Assembly: GCF_011777495.1 (NCBI RefSeq)
Contig: NZ_JAATJS010000005.1
Span: forward strand, 1-64,000
Reading direction: 5' to 3'
Origin: Microvirga terricola
GTDB lineage: Bacteria > Pseudomonadota > Alphaproteobacteria > Rhizobiales > Beijerinckiaceae
DNA length: 64,000 nt
Shown in pieces: positions 55,635-64,000 of this stretch (positions are counted from its first letter, which is position 1; each line of letters begins with the position of its first letter). A program made the position numbers and the translations under genes. The notes beneath the pieces were generated by a model. It ran no database searches and had not been told where the DNA came from. It was given only the letters and a program-made list of their open reading frames with translations.

Positions 55635-57341
55635 TTAGGCAGCGCGGACGTTCGCGAGGAACTGGCCGACCTGTGAGCGCAAGAGCTCGGATTGTTCGGA
55701 GAGATCGGAGGCTGAGGTCAACACCTGGGCCGAGGCCGCGCTCGACTCTTCCGCCGCACGCGTCACGCCCGTGATGTTGGAAGACACCTCCGCCGTACCC
55801 TGCGAGGCCTGCTGGACATTGCGCGCAATCTCCTGCGTCGCCGCGCCCTGCTGCTCGACCGCCGCTGCAATGGCCGTTGAGGTCTGGTGGATAGTGCGGA
55901 TCACGTTGGTGACGTTTTGGATCGCATTGGCGGATTCAGCGGTCGAGGCCTGGATCTCCTGGATCTGCGTGGCGATTTCGCTCGTCGCTTTCGCCGTCTG
56001 TTCCGCCAGCACCTTCACCTCCTGCGCCACAACCGCGAAGCCCTTGCCCGCCTCACCGGCGCGCGCGGCCTCGATGGTGGCGTTGAGTGCGAGCAAGTTG
56101 GTCTGGCTCGCAATGCTGCTGATGAGGTTCACCACGTCTCCGATACGGCTTGCCGCATGCGAGAGGCGCTGCACCTTCTCGGCGGTGGCGTCGGCATCTG
56201 TCACTGCGGCAGTTGCGATGCGCGCGGAATCGGCAACCTGGCGCGCGATCTCCTGCACGGAGATCGAGAGTTCCTCGGCCGCTGCGGCAACCGTCTGCAC
56301 GTTGGTGGAAGCTTCTTCTGAAGCGCTCGCCACAGCGAGCGACTGGACGGAGGTTTCCTCGGCGGCGGCGGTCATGGAATGGGCGGAACCCTGGAGCTGG
56401 GTTGCGGCGGAGGACACCGCCATCACCACGGCTCCGACGGCCTTTTCAAAACCCTCCGCCAGCTGATGCATCGCGGCCTGCTTCTCGGCTTCGCTGCGAG
56501 CCTTGGCCGCTTCTTGCTCCTTCTCAAGACGGATCTTCTCCAGCCCATTCTCACGGAAGACGAGCGCCGCGCGGGCGACATCGCCCACTTCGTCCTTGCG
56601 GTTGGCACCGGTAATCGCGCTGGAGAAATCGCCATTCGCGAGCCGCTGCAACACGGCGACTGCGGAGCGAATGGGTCGCGCAATACCGAACTGTCCGAGC
56701 AGGAAACCGAAGGCTAGGCCAACCGCGACACCGATCCCGGCAACAACCATGAGATGTTTTGAGGCCTGAAGATACTCAGCCGTCGCGTTGTCGGAGACTG
56801 CCTGCAGGCGGTGATCGAGCTTTTCGCTTAAGGTCCGCACGGCGACCCTGAGCTTGGTTGCCGCTGCCAGGCTTCCCAACGTTTCCTCACGCAGCCTGCG
56901 CATCTCATCGGAAGCCTCGTAGTTCTTCACGGCGTTGGCGGCGACCAGAGTTGAATCAAGTTCGGTGCGATAGGCCGCAGCAAGTCGTTCGATTTCATGC
57001 AACGCGTCCTGATCTTCCGTTTCCACGTTCTGGTGAAGGCTGTTGAGACGCGAGTCAAATTCAAAAGTATCTTTCGCGATCTGGGCACGGACGGCATCGA
57101 TCGTCTCCGGACGGGGATCGCCAGACAGGCGGAACTCTCCGGAGTTCATCGACAGAATGTTGACGCTGATGCGGGTGGCTGCCAAGGCGCCGTTTGATGC
57201 GCGCTCCATGGCGTCAGTTGCATCATTGAGTGAACTCAACGAGCGAACGCCGAGAGCGCTCAGCGCAACCGCGATGAGGGAGAGAAAGACGACGATCATC
57301 AAGATCTTCGGAAGAATCCGAAAGCGCGAGAGAAAAGACAT
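55635..57341 (-). CDS. methyl-accepting chemotaxis protein
   Basis: A 568-residue receptor. The first transmembrane helix (about 11-30, [22 protein letters not shown]) and the second (about 197-220) bracket a periplasmic domain of about 160 residues of four-helix type. A HAMP domain follows. The signalling domain has the conserved hairpin tip [56 protein letters not shown] at 57350 would add three residues. No che genes are in the window. Confidence 0.93.
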   Translation of the reverse strand: MSFLSRFRILPKILMIVVFLSLIAVALSALGVRSLSSLNDATDAMERASNGALAATRISVNILSMNSGEFRLSGDPRPETIDAVRAQIAKDTFEFDSRLNSLHQNVETEDQDALHEIERLAAAYRTELDSTLVAANAVKNYEASDEMRRLREETLGSLAAATKLRVAVRTLSEKLDHRLQAVSDNATAEYLQASKHLMVVAGIGVAVGLAFGFLLGQFGIARPIRSAVAVLQRLANGDFSSAITGANRKDEVGDVARAALVFRENGLEKIRLEKEQEAAKARSEAEKQAAMHQLAEGFEKAVGAVVMAVSSAATQLQGSAHSMTAAAEETSVQSLAVASASEEASTNVQTVAAAAEELSISVQEIARQVADSARIATAAVTDADATAEKVQRLSHAASRIGDVVNLISSIASQTNLLALNATIEAARAGEAGKGFAVVAQEVKVLAEQTAKATSEIATQIQEIQASTAESANAIQNVTNVIRTIHQTSTAIAAAVEQQGAATQEIARNVQQASQGTAEVSSNITGVTRAAEESSAASAQVLTSASDLSEQSELLRSQVGQFLANVRAA

Positions 57342-57717
57342 GAAAGGCACCCCGTGAACCTAAGTTCAGCCCATTGCTTAGAAGCGTCCGACAGCGCCGA
57401 GCGGCAATTATATAAACTCGTGAGAATTTATACTTATTTTCTCTTATGCTGCCGCTACGATATGTACCGCTGAAGAATGAAGTAAAATTTAATAACCGTT
57501 AGTTTTCAGACACGTAGCAGGGCATACCAATACTTGTAATTATAAGGGGGCCCGCGAGCCTCGAGACCAAGTGCGAGCGGGCATGACAATGCACTGACCC
57601 ACAAAGCTCGCGCCTGTCTCAGCACAGCTCAGAGCTGGGAAAAATTTTCTGCTGTAACGGAAGCGGGCGGCGAGTATCCAGCACGGATCGCTGTGCTCGC
57701 CGTCGAGACTGAAAGGC
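57342..57717. other. AT-rich intergenic region upstream of the chemotaxis gene
   Basis: A 376-base gap, strongly AT-rich between about 57400 and 57545, with no supportable gene. On the minus strand a perfect TATAAT (57407-57412) lies about 65 bases before the chemotaxis start, but no good -35 is at proper spacing. A short frame at 57540-57800 lies partly in the next gene and is not convincing. Confidence 0.4.
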
Positions 57718-58485
57718 TCAGTCGAACCGATAGCGCGCGCCGATGCGCAGCTCATGGGCGGCAACGGCATTGGCGCGCAAGGGAATGTCTGCGCCTTCAA
57801 ATCCCGTGCGGGTATTGCCGAGATGCGTGTAGCGATAGCCGAGATCGAGCGTCAAGTTGCTCGTGATGTCGAAGGCAATGCCGGCCATGAGCGTCCAGGC
57901 GAACGCATTTTGGGTGCGCGACCGCAATGGTACGAGCTGCGCCGCATCTGAGATGACCGCAAGGCGATTGCCGCTGTCGAACCGGTTGCTGCTCACGCCG
58001 ATGCCGGCGCCGAGATAGGGTGTGATGCTCTCCCAGAACGCGAGATCGACATAACCGTTGGCGAGAAAGGTCGTGGCCTCGAAATCCGTGCGATCCTGCG
58101 CATAGTTGGCAGAGGACGAGAAGCGCGCGCCGCGAAATGCCGCCTCGAAGTGGTGATCGACGGTCACATCGGCGCGCAGCCACGGCGCGAAACGATACCC
58201 GACACCGCCGCTGATCACCAGATCCCGCGCGAAACGCGACTTGATGAGGGGTGGCACCTCGTCGGACCCGAAATCGCGGCCGCGCCGCGCGACGATTTTG
58301 TCGACGACGCCGATGTCCCCGCGCAGATACCAGCTGGCCTCATCGCCGCTCTCCTCGAGAACGGGAGCCGGAGGAAGATCGGCGGCGAGCGCCGGCAATC
58401 CCGTCGCGCCGAGGGCCAGAGCGACCAAAGTCATTCTCGTCGAACGCAAAGCGGGCTTCTCCGCAGTTACTGAATTCCGAAGCAC
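57718..58485 (-). CDS. outer-membrane beta-barrel protein (Omp25/31-like)
   Basis: A 255-residue protein. The signal peptide (about 1-34; MTLVALALGATGLPALAAD) is followed by an eight-strand-type barrel with alternating hydrophobic segments (WYLRGDIGV, DLVISGGVGYRF, LRADVTVDHHF, ITPYLGAGIGVS, LDLGYRYTHLG) and the C-terminal ELRIGARYRFD. It matches the small outer-membrane proteins abundant in Rhizobiales. Role is structural or unknown. Confidence 0.87.
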   Translation of the reverse strand: MLRNSVTAEKPALRSTRMTLVALALGATGLPALAADLPPAPVLEESGDEASWYLRGDIGVVDKIVARRGRDFGSDEVPPLIKSRFARDLVISGGVGYRFAPWLRADVTVDHHFEAAFRGARFSSSANYAQDRTDFEATTFLANGYVDLAFWESITPYLGAGIGVSSNRFDSGNRLAVISDAAQLVPLRSRTQNAFAWTLMAGIAFDITSNLTLDLGYRYTHLGNTRTGFEGADIPLRANAVAAHELRIGARYRFD

Positions 58486-58587
58486 TCCGGCAAGGAGCGC
58501 CCGCGTGTAACCCTAGAGCGGAGAGGTAAAGGGGTGATTAACCTTAATGGAACGCGTCGTTACGCGCCTAAAAGCAGACGTTCCTGT

Positions 58588-58618
58588 AAAAAAGATATCG
58601 GCGGGACAAGCCCGCCGA
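58588..58618 (-). terminator. terminator-like hairpin after glmM
   Basis: On the minus strand CGGCGGG pairs with CCCGCCG (58599-58605 with 58611-58617) over a five-base loop. ATATC then separates the stem from TTTTTT (58588-58593). It is 28 bases after the glmM stop, so it is the likely end of the upstream glmM transcript. Confidence 0.6.
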
Positions 58619-58645
58619 CGATTGAGCAACGAAAACGCGTCCGGC

Positions 58646-59986
58646 TTACGACGCCGCGCGGGAGACGGCATCCACCACGTCATCGACCACGCGATTGACG
58701 AGATCGCCATCATCGCCCTCGCCCATCACGCGGATGACCGGCTCCGTGCCGGAGGGTCTGATGACGAGGCGGCCATGCGCGCCCAAGCGCTCGCGTCCGG
58801 CCTCGATGGCCTTGACGACCGTTTCGTTCTGCAGCGGCTTGCCGGATTTGTAGCGCACGTTTTTCAGCACCTGCGGCAGCGGCTCGAAGCAGTGGCAGAC
58901 CTCCGACACCGGCTTGTCCAGCGTCTTCACGACGGCAAGCAGTTGCAGCGCCGCAATCAGGCCGTCGCCGGTCGTCGTGTAATCCGACATGATGATATGG
59001 CCGGATTGCTCGCCGCCGAGATTGAACCCGTGCGAGCGCATATGCTCCAGTACGTAGCGGTCACCGACCGCAGTACGCACGAGATTGAGGCCGAGATCGC
59101 CGAGATAACGCTCGAGGCCGAGATTGGACATGATGGTGGCGACGATGCCGGGCTGGGTCAGGCGGCCATCGTCCTTCCACGAGCGCGCGACGACGCCCAT
59201 GAGCTGGTCGCCATCGACCTTCTGGCCCTTCTCGTCCACGATCAGCACCCGGTCCGCGTCGCCATCGAGCGCAATGCCGATATCGGCGCGCAGCTCGCGC
59301 ACCTTGTTGATCAGCGCATCCGGCGCGGTCGATCCCACCTCGGCATTGATGTTGAAACCGTTGGGCTCAACGCCGATTGACATGACCTCTGCACCGAGTT
59401 CCCACAACGCGGCGGGTGCCACCTTGTAGCCCGCGCCATTGGCGCAATCGATCACCACCCGCATGCCTTCGAGATCGAGCTGGCGCGGCAGGGTGCGCTT
59501 GGCGAATTCGATATAGCGCGCATCCGCGCTGTCGATGCGCTTGGCCCGGCCGAGGTCCGCCGAACCGGACAGGCGGGGTTTGATGTCGGAATCGATCAGC
59601 GCCTCGATTTCGAGCTCGATCTCGTCATTGAGCTTGAACCCGTCCGGACCGAACAGCTTGATGCCATTGTCCTCATAGGCGTTGTGCGAGGCCGAGATCA
59701 TGACGCCGAGATCGCAGCGCATGGAGCGTGTGAGCATTGCAACTGCAGGCGTCGGCATCGGGCCGAGCAGCAGCACGTCCATGCCGACCGAGGTGAAGCC
59801 CGCCACGAGCGCGTTCTCGATCATGTAGCCGGACAGGCGGGTGTCCTTGCCGATGATGACCCGGTGGCGATAGTCGCCCCGCTGGAAGGTCAGGCCCGCC
59901 GCCTGTCCGACCTTGAGGGCCAGATCCGGCGTGATGAGCTTATTGGCGCGGCCGCGGATGCCATCGGTCCCGAAGTATTTGCGCAC
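58646..59986 (-). CDS. glmM: phosphoglucosamine mutase
   Basis: A 446-residue enzyme that converts glucosamine-6-phosphate to glucosamine-1-phosphate for peptidoglycan and lipopolysaccharide. The phosphoserine S100 is in [15 protein letters not shown]; the metal loop [14 protein letters not shown] and the phosphate loop [12 protein letters not shown] follow. The start is GTG 59986 with GGAG nine bases upstream and the family start [11 protein letters not shown]; the open frame upstream is not coding. It follows ftsH, as in most Rhizobiales. Confidence 0.95.
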   Translation of the reverse strand: MRKYFGTDGIRGRANKLITPDLALKVGQAAGLTFQRGDYRHRVIIGKDTRLSGYMIENALVAGFTSVGMDVLLLGPMPTPAVAMLTRSMRCDLGVMISASHNAYEDNGIKLFGPDGFKLNDEIELEIEALIDSDIKPRLSGSADLGRAKRIDSADARYIEFAKRTLPRQLDLEGMRVVIDCANGAGYKVAPAALWELGAEVMSIGVEPNGFNINAEVGSTAPDALINKVRELRADIGIALDGDADRVLIVDEKGQKVDGDQLMGVVARSWKDDGRLTQPGIVATIMSNLGLERYLGDLGLNLVRTAVGDRYVLEHMRSHGFNLGGEQSGHIIMSDYTTTGDGLIAALQLLAVVKTLDKPVSEVCHCFEPLPQVLKNVRYKSGKPLQNETVVKAIEAGRERLGAHGRLVIRPSGTEPVIRVMGEGDDGDLVNRVVDDVVDAVSRAAS

Positions 59987-60158
59987 GTTCTTATTCTCCG
60001 AATGCCGCAGCGCTGATATGCGCCTCGCTTGTCTCAAAGCAACCTCACCAAAAAGGGTCAAGTCTCCCGCGGCCGATCATACCATCACAAGTGATGAGCG
60101 ATTGTTACAAGCGTTAACAAGCCCTCCATGCCGCAGCGAGATATCTTAAGACATCCAA

Positions 60159-60189
60159 AGAAAAACGCCCGCTGAAACCAGCGGGCGTT
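60159..60189 (-). terminator. terminator after ftsH
   Basis: AACGCCCGCTG (60164-60174) pairs with CAGCGGGCGTT (60179-60189), 11 base pairs, and on the minus strand TTTCTTTG follows. It separates ftsH from glmM, so glmM is at least partly transcribed from its own start. Confidence 0.88.
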
Positions 60190-60214
60190 CTTTAATCATC
60201 TGGAAGCTTGGCTT

Positions 60215-62131
60215 TTAAGCCTGCGGTTGAGGCTCCATGCCGCCATCGGTGCGCGGGCGGCCACGGCCCGCGGTCGGCACGGCGGAGCCGCGGGTCGAAG
60301 AGACTGAATCGCCCGAATCGCGGATCGGCGGCTGGCCGTCGATCAGGTTGCGGATCTCGTCGCCGCTCAGGGTCTCGTATTCGAGCAAGCCCTGGGCCAG
60401 AGTTTCGAAGGCCGCTTCCTTTTCTTCGAGGATGCGCCGCGCCGTGCTTTCGCCCTCCTCGATGAGGTTTCTCACCTCGATGTCGATCAGCATGGCGGTC
60501 TCTTCAGAGATGTTGACGCTCTGAGCGACCGAATGCCCGAGGAAAACCTCCTGCTCGTTGGCTTGATAGCGCACACGGCCGAGTTTGTCGGACATACCCC
60601 ACTGCATGATCATGGAGCGGGCCAACTGGGTCGCCATCTGGATGTCGCCCGTTGCGCCATTGGTGACCTTTTCCGGGCCGAACTTCTTGATCTCGGCCTC
60701 GCGGCCTCCGAACAGGATCGCGAGCCGCGAGACGCACCATTCGCGCGTGAGACTGTGACGGTCGCCCTCGGGCAACGACATCACCATGCCGAGCGCCCGG
60801 CCACGGGGAATGATGGTCGCCTTGTGGATCGGGTCGGCCTTGCTGACGTTCAACGCCACGATGGCGTGACCGGCTTCGTGATAGGCCGTGTTCTCCTTTT
60901 CCTCCGCCGACATGGCCATCGAGCGGCGCTCTGCGCCCATCATGACCTTGTCCTTGGCGTCGTCGAATTCGAGCATCGTGACGATGCGCTTGCCGCGGCG
61001 CGCGGCGAGCAAAGCCGCCTCGTTGACGAGGTTCATCAGGTCGGCGCCGGAGAATCCGGGCGTTCCACGGGCGACGACCCTGAGATCGACGTCCGGGGCG
61101 AGCGGAACTTTACGCACATGTACGCGAAGGATGCGCTCGCGCCCCGCGACATCCGGGTTGGGAATGACGACCTGCCGGTCGAAGCGGCCCGGACGCAGCA
61201 GCGCCGGGTCGAGAACGTCAGGGCGGTTGGTGGCCGCGATGATGATGATGCCTTCGTTTTGCTCGAAGCCGTCCATCTCCACCAGCAGCTGGTTGAGGGT
61301 CTGCTCACGCTCGTCGTTACCGCCGCCGAGGCCGGCGCCGCGATGGCGGCCGACCGCGTCGATCTCGTCGATGAAGATGATGCAGGGCGCGTTCTTCTTC
61401 GCCTGGTCGAACATGTCGCGCACGCGGGATGCGCCGACACCCACGAACATTTCGACGAAGTCGGAACCCGAAATGGTAAAGAACGGCACGTTCGCTTCGC
61501 CCGCGACCGCGCGCGCGGTCAGGGTCTTACCCGTGCCGGGCGGGCCGACGAGCAGCACGCCGCGCGGAATGCGTCCGCCGAGCCGCTGGAACTTTTGCGG
61601 ATCGCGCAGGAATTCCACGATCTCCTGCAAGTCTTCCTTGGCCTCATCCACGCCCGCGACGTCGTCGAAGGTCACGCGGCCATGCGCTTCGGTGAGAAGC
61701 TTGGCCTTGGACTTGCCGAAGCCCATGGCGCGGCCCGCACCATTCTGCATCTGCCGCGACAGAAACACCCACGCGCCGATGAAGAGCGCAATCGGCAGGA
61801 TGTTCATGAGAACGGCGATGAACCAGGGTGTCGAGTCGGATTGCGGACGTGCGTTGATCTGCACGCCCTTTTGCTGCAGCTTCGACACCAGCATCGGGTC
61901 GTTGGGCGCATAGGTCGTGAAGTTGCGGCCGTCCGTGTAGGTGCCGCTGATCTCGGGGCCGGAAATGACCACGTTCGAGATGCGCCCCGCATCCGCGTCG
62001 CTGAGAAGCTGGCTGTAGGCGATGTCACTGCCGCCGCTGCGATGGCCGGGACTCTGGAACAGCGTTACAAGCGCCAGCACCAGGAGGAAGATGACCACCC
62101 ACAAGGCGAAGTTGCGGAAATTTGAATTCAT
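60215..62131 (-). CDS. ftsH: ATP-dependent zinc metalloprotease FtsH
   Basis: A 638-residue inner-membrane AAA protease that degrades damaged membrane proteins and regulators such as RpoH. Two transmembrane helices (about 8-25 and 104-124) frame a periplasmic segment. Walker A GPPGTGKT is at 196-203, Walker B is [12 protein letters not shown], the second region of homology ends [20 protein letters not shown], and the zinc site is in [12 protein letters not shown]. Gene order ybgF-tilS-ftsH-glmM is typical. Confidence 0.97.
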   Translation of the reverse strand: MNSNFRNFALWVVIFLLVLALVTLFQSPGHRSGGSDIAYSQLLSDADAGRISNVVISGPEISGTYTDGRNFTTYAPNDPMLVSKLQQKGVQINARPQSDSTPWFIAVLMNILPIALFIGAWVFLSRQMQNGAGRAMGFGKSKAKLLTEAHGRVTFDDVAGVDEAKEDLQEIVEFLRDPQKFQRLGGRIPRGVLLVGPPGTGKTLTARAVAGEANVPFFTISGSDFVEMFVGVGASRVRDMFDQAKKNAPCIIFIDEIDAVGRHRGAGLGGGNDEREQTLNQLLVEMDGFEQNEGIIIIAATNRPDVLDPALLRPGRFDRQVVIPNPDVAGRERILRVHVRKVPLAPDVDLRVVARGTPGFSGADLMNLVNEAALLAARRGKRIVTMLEFDDAKDKVMMGAERRSMAMSAEEKENTAYHEAGHAIVALNVSKADPIHKATIIPRGRALGMVMSLPEGDRHSLTREWCVSRLAILFGGREAEIKKFGPEKVTNGATGDIQMATQLARSMIMQWGMSDKLGRVRYQANEQEVFLGHSVAQSVNISEETAMLIDIEVRNLIEEGESTARRILEEKEAAFETLAQGLLEYETLSGDEIRNLIDGQPPIRDSGDSVSSTRGSAVPTAGRGRPRTDGGMEPQPQA

Positions 62132-62278
62132 CGGATCAGATTCTGCCCCAGAGGGAGATGAAGCATGGAGGACTATCTCCCCATGCGGCTAAACTCAATG
62201 TAGGCATACCGTTTCCCCTTGCCAAGAGAATGAGGCGGGGGTGCGGCATGAACCGGCGGATATAGATAAGAACGATGC

Positions 62279-63304
62279 CTAACGTCCGCGCCGGCGCGGC
62301 GGTTCGGGCCGGATCGAAAGGATTCCCGCCCGGTCGAGACGGATCAACGCCCCGGCAATCGTCAGGCGCAAGCCTTCGCCCGTCGCATGGGCCACCTGGA
62401 GCCGCTCGAGGCAGGCTTCGAGCCGGTTAAGCCGGCTCGCCTCCAAGCCGATCCCCGCCTCGGAAAGTGCTTTCACAAGCACTCGCAGGGCGATCTCGTA
62501 GGGCTCATCCGTCAGGAATTGCGCTTTCAGGTCAAGGGCCTTGCCCTCGAAAACCGGCTCAGCGCGACAAAAGGCGTCCGCCGCCTTGGCCTCCAAAGCC
62601 TCGTCCGCCCGCGCAATCCGCTCTGCGAGGCGGGAAAGCCGCTCCGCCGTCAGCCCCTCGGCGGCGAACGCAGGCATAAGCTTGCGCCAGCGCACCCGCG
62701 CGAAGCGCTCATTCGCGTTCGACGGGTCGGTGACGAAACGCCACCCCTCGCCTTCACAAAGCTCGACCAAGGCTTTTTTCGAAATGTCGAGCAGCGGCCG
62801 AATGTGACGGATGCCGTCGCGGTCGCGCTCCCGGCGCATCCCCGCAAGACCTGAAAGGCCGGAGCCGCGCGCCATGCGCATCAGCACCGTCTCGGCCTGG
62901 TCGTCGAGCGTATGGGCGGTGGCGAGATGGGTCGCACCCTCCTCGCGGGCGTGCTGAAGCAAGAGGCGATAGCGCGCCTCGCGGGCCGCCTCCTGCAACC
63001 CGGCCTCGGGCTTCGGCCCAGTCCAAACCAAGGTCCTGTGAGGAAGTCCCAGAGCGGCCGCCTCCCGCGCGACAAAGGCGGCTTCATCGGCGGATTCAGG
63101 CCTCAGGCCGTGATCGACGGTGGCGACGAGAATGGAAGGGCGCGGGCTTTCGGGCTTCCAGCGCGCAAAAAGGTGCATCAGGGCGATGGAATCGGGGCCG
63201 CCCGACACAGCGAGGAGAACGCGGTCAGCCCCCAAAAAGGGAGCAAAGACGGCATCCAGCATCTCGCCAGATAAAAGAGAATGGGATGGTGCGCGGTCGG
63301 TCAC
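62279..63304 (-). CDS. tilS: tRNA(Ile)-lysidine synthase
   Basis: A 341-residue enzyme that modifies C34 of tRNA-Ile(CAU) to lysidine, needed to read AUA. The PP-loop SGGPDS is at 34-39, TVDHGLRPES follows, and HTLDDQAETVLMRMARGSGLSGLAGM is the second signature. The C-terminal substrate domain is short compared with E. coli TilS (432 aa), as in many alphaproteobacteria. It lies 18 bases downstream of ybgF. Confidence 0.95.
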   Translation of the reverse strand: MTDRAPSHSLLSGEMLDAVFAPFLGADRVLLAVSGGPDSIALMHLFARWKPESPRPSILVATVDHGLRPESADEAAFVAREAAALGLPHRTLVWTGPKPEAGLQEAAREARYRLLLQHAREEGATHLATAHTLDDQAETVLMRMARGSGLSGLAGMRRERDRDGIRHIRPLLDISKKALVELCEGEGWRFVTDPSNANERFARVRWRKLMPAFAAEGLTAERLSRLAERIARADEALEAKAADAFCRAEPVFEGKALDLKAQFLTDEPYEIALRVLVKALSEAGIGLEASRLNRLEACLERLQVAHATGEGLRLTIAGALIRLDRAGILSIRPEPPRRRGR

Positions 63305-63321
63305 GCTTCAGCGAGCGGCTT

Positions 63322-64000
63322 TTAAGCGCATTTGGCGCGTTTCAATTCGCGCTCTGCGCCCTGGCGCACATTGGCCGAGGCCTGCGGATATTTGCGGCCG
63401 ACTTCCGCGAAAACGGCGCAGGCCCGGTCGCGGGCGCCCAAGCCGTTGAGCGCGACGCCGAGCCGCAAAAGGGCTTCAGGCGCGCGGGGCGTGTTGGCGT
63501 GATCGGTGGAGACGTTCAGGAACTGCTCCGCCGCCTCGCGGTAACGGCTGCGCTGAAGGTAGGTTTCGCCCAAGAAGAACGCGGCGTCCGGCACCAGCTT
63601 GTCGCGGGGGTTCGATTGCAGGAAGCGGCGGAAGCCCATTTCCGCCTGCTCGTATTGCTGCTGGGTGTAAGAGGCATAAGCCGCTTCGAAATCCGAACGC
63701 GGATCACCCACGCTCGTCGCCGCCACGCTCGGGCCGGGGCGTACTGCCGGAGCCGCGGGGACTTGCGGCTGCGGCGCGGCAGCGACAGCCGACTCATCCT
63801 CCTCGATCAGATCGCCGATCCCGGCGAGCTTGCCGCCAGGCAACGTGAGGGGGCGGCCCGGATCGTTCGAAGCGGTGAGCGGGGCCGAGGGAGCCGTCGT
63901 TCCCAGAGGACGCGGGGCGCCGGGAGATTCCGGCGCATCGGTCGGCTCGAACACGTCGCTCCGCTTCTGCGGCTGAGGCTGCGCGGGACGCGAGGGCGTC
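63322..64000 (-). CDS. cpoB: Tol-Pal system protein YbgF/CpoB, 3' part (partial)
   Basis: The frame runs off the right edge without a start, so at least 225 C-terminal residues are present. A Pro/Gln-rich linker precedes TPR-like repeats (DFEAAYASYTQQQYEQAEMGFRRFLQSNP, AAFFLGETYLQRSRYREAAEQFLNVS, APEALLRLGVALNGLGARDRACAVFAEV). This is the CpoB layout; the N-terminal signal and coiled coil would lie beyond the window. It links peptidoglycan synthesis and outer-membrane constriction through Tol-Pal. Confidence 0.9.
   Translation of the reverse strand, partial: TPSRPAQPQPQKRSDVFEPTDAPESPGAPRPLGTTAPSAPLTASNDPGRPLTLPGGKLAGIGDLIEEDESAVAAAPQPQVPAAPAVRPGPSVAATSVGDPRSDFEAAYASYTQQQYEQAEMGFRRFLQSNPRDKLVPDAAFFLGETYLQRSRYREAAEQFLNVSTDHANTPRAPEALLRLGVALNGLGARDRACAVFAEVGRKYPQASANVRQGAERELKRAKCA

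Noticed and set aside
57540-57800. Frame of 86 codons overlapping the end of the outer-membrane protein gene
   Set aside because: Overlaps a clear gene in another frame; no ribosome-binding site or domain pattern.

Overview
The window comes from a moderately GC-rich alphaproteobacterium, most likely of the order Hyphomicrobiales (Rhizobiales). The evidence is the alphaproteobacterial 16S 5' end, GcrA with GANTC sites, an RpoH with the RpoH box, a HWE-family kinase, the serC leader RNA, the pst-pho layout, the ybgF-tilS-ftsH-glmM order, and GC-rich palindromic intergenic repeats. The genus cannot be fixed from this sequence alone. Codon use and composition look even, and no transposase, integrase, phage gene or CRISPR array was found, so this reads as an ordinary chromosomal segment.

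Layout. 1-940: 5' end of a 16S rRNA gene reading off the left edge, its leader with boxA and promoter candidates, and tRNA-Gly(CCC). 1041-4588: a dCTP deaminase-family gene, apaG and an RTX calcium-binding protein. 4767-9085: argE, then a tightly coupled leftward argD-argF-hslO operon with its own promoter and a 5'-end hairpin. 9456-9992: gcrA. 10092-16804: phosphate regulon phoR-pstSCAB-phoU-phoB with a triple Pho box before pstS. 16861-19548: a flippase-like membrane protein and a HWE sensor kinase. 19615-26725: cobalamin block (cobU, cobQ, btuF-like, riboswitch-btuB, cbiB, cobC). 26915-31528: lytic transglycosylase, MFS transporter, a small unknown gene and gamma-glutamyltransferase. 31626-36331: dTDP-rhamnose genes rfbBCDA and metZ. 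36373-37545: ahpC-ahpD. 37916-41028: the least typical part, holding many small unknown genes around a cold-shock gene and a second IF-1. 41042-47793: tRNA-Glu, rluD-type synthase, rpoH, a membrane-anchored unknown, purA, a glutamine amidotransferase and a DMT transporter. 47849-50805: serC-serA with the serC RNA motif and intergenic repeats. 51037-55567: an RND efflux pair. 55635-64000: chemotaxis receptor, outer-membrane protein, glmM, ftsH, tilS and the 3' part of ybgF/cpoB.

Functionally this is mostly housekeeping: amino-acid synthesis (Arg, Ser, Met), phosphate and cobalamin homeostasis, cell-envelope sugars and peptidoglycan, peroxide and protein stress (AhpCD, Hsp33, FtsH, RpoH), and cell-cycle control (GcrA). 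I found no clear new defence or biosynthetic system. The best leads are RNA-level: the hairpin at the start of the argDF-hslO transcript, the structured leaders of serC and serA, the hairpin between csp and infA2, and the cluster of small unknown proteins at 37.9-41.0 kb.
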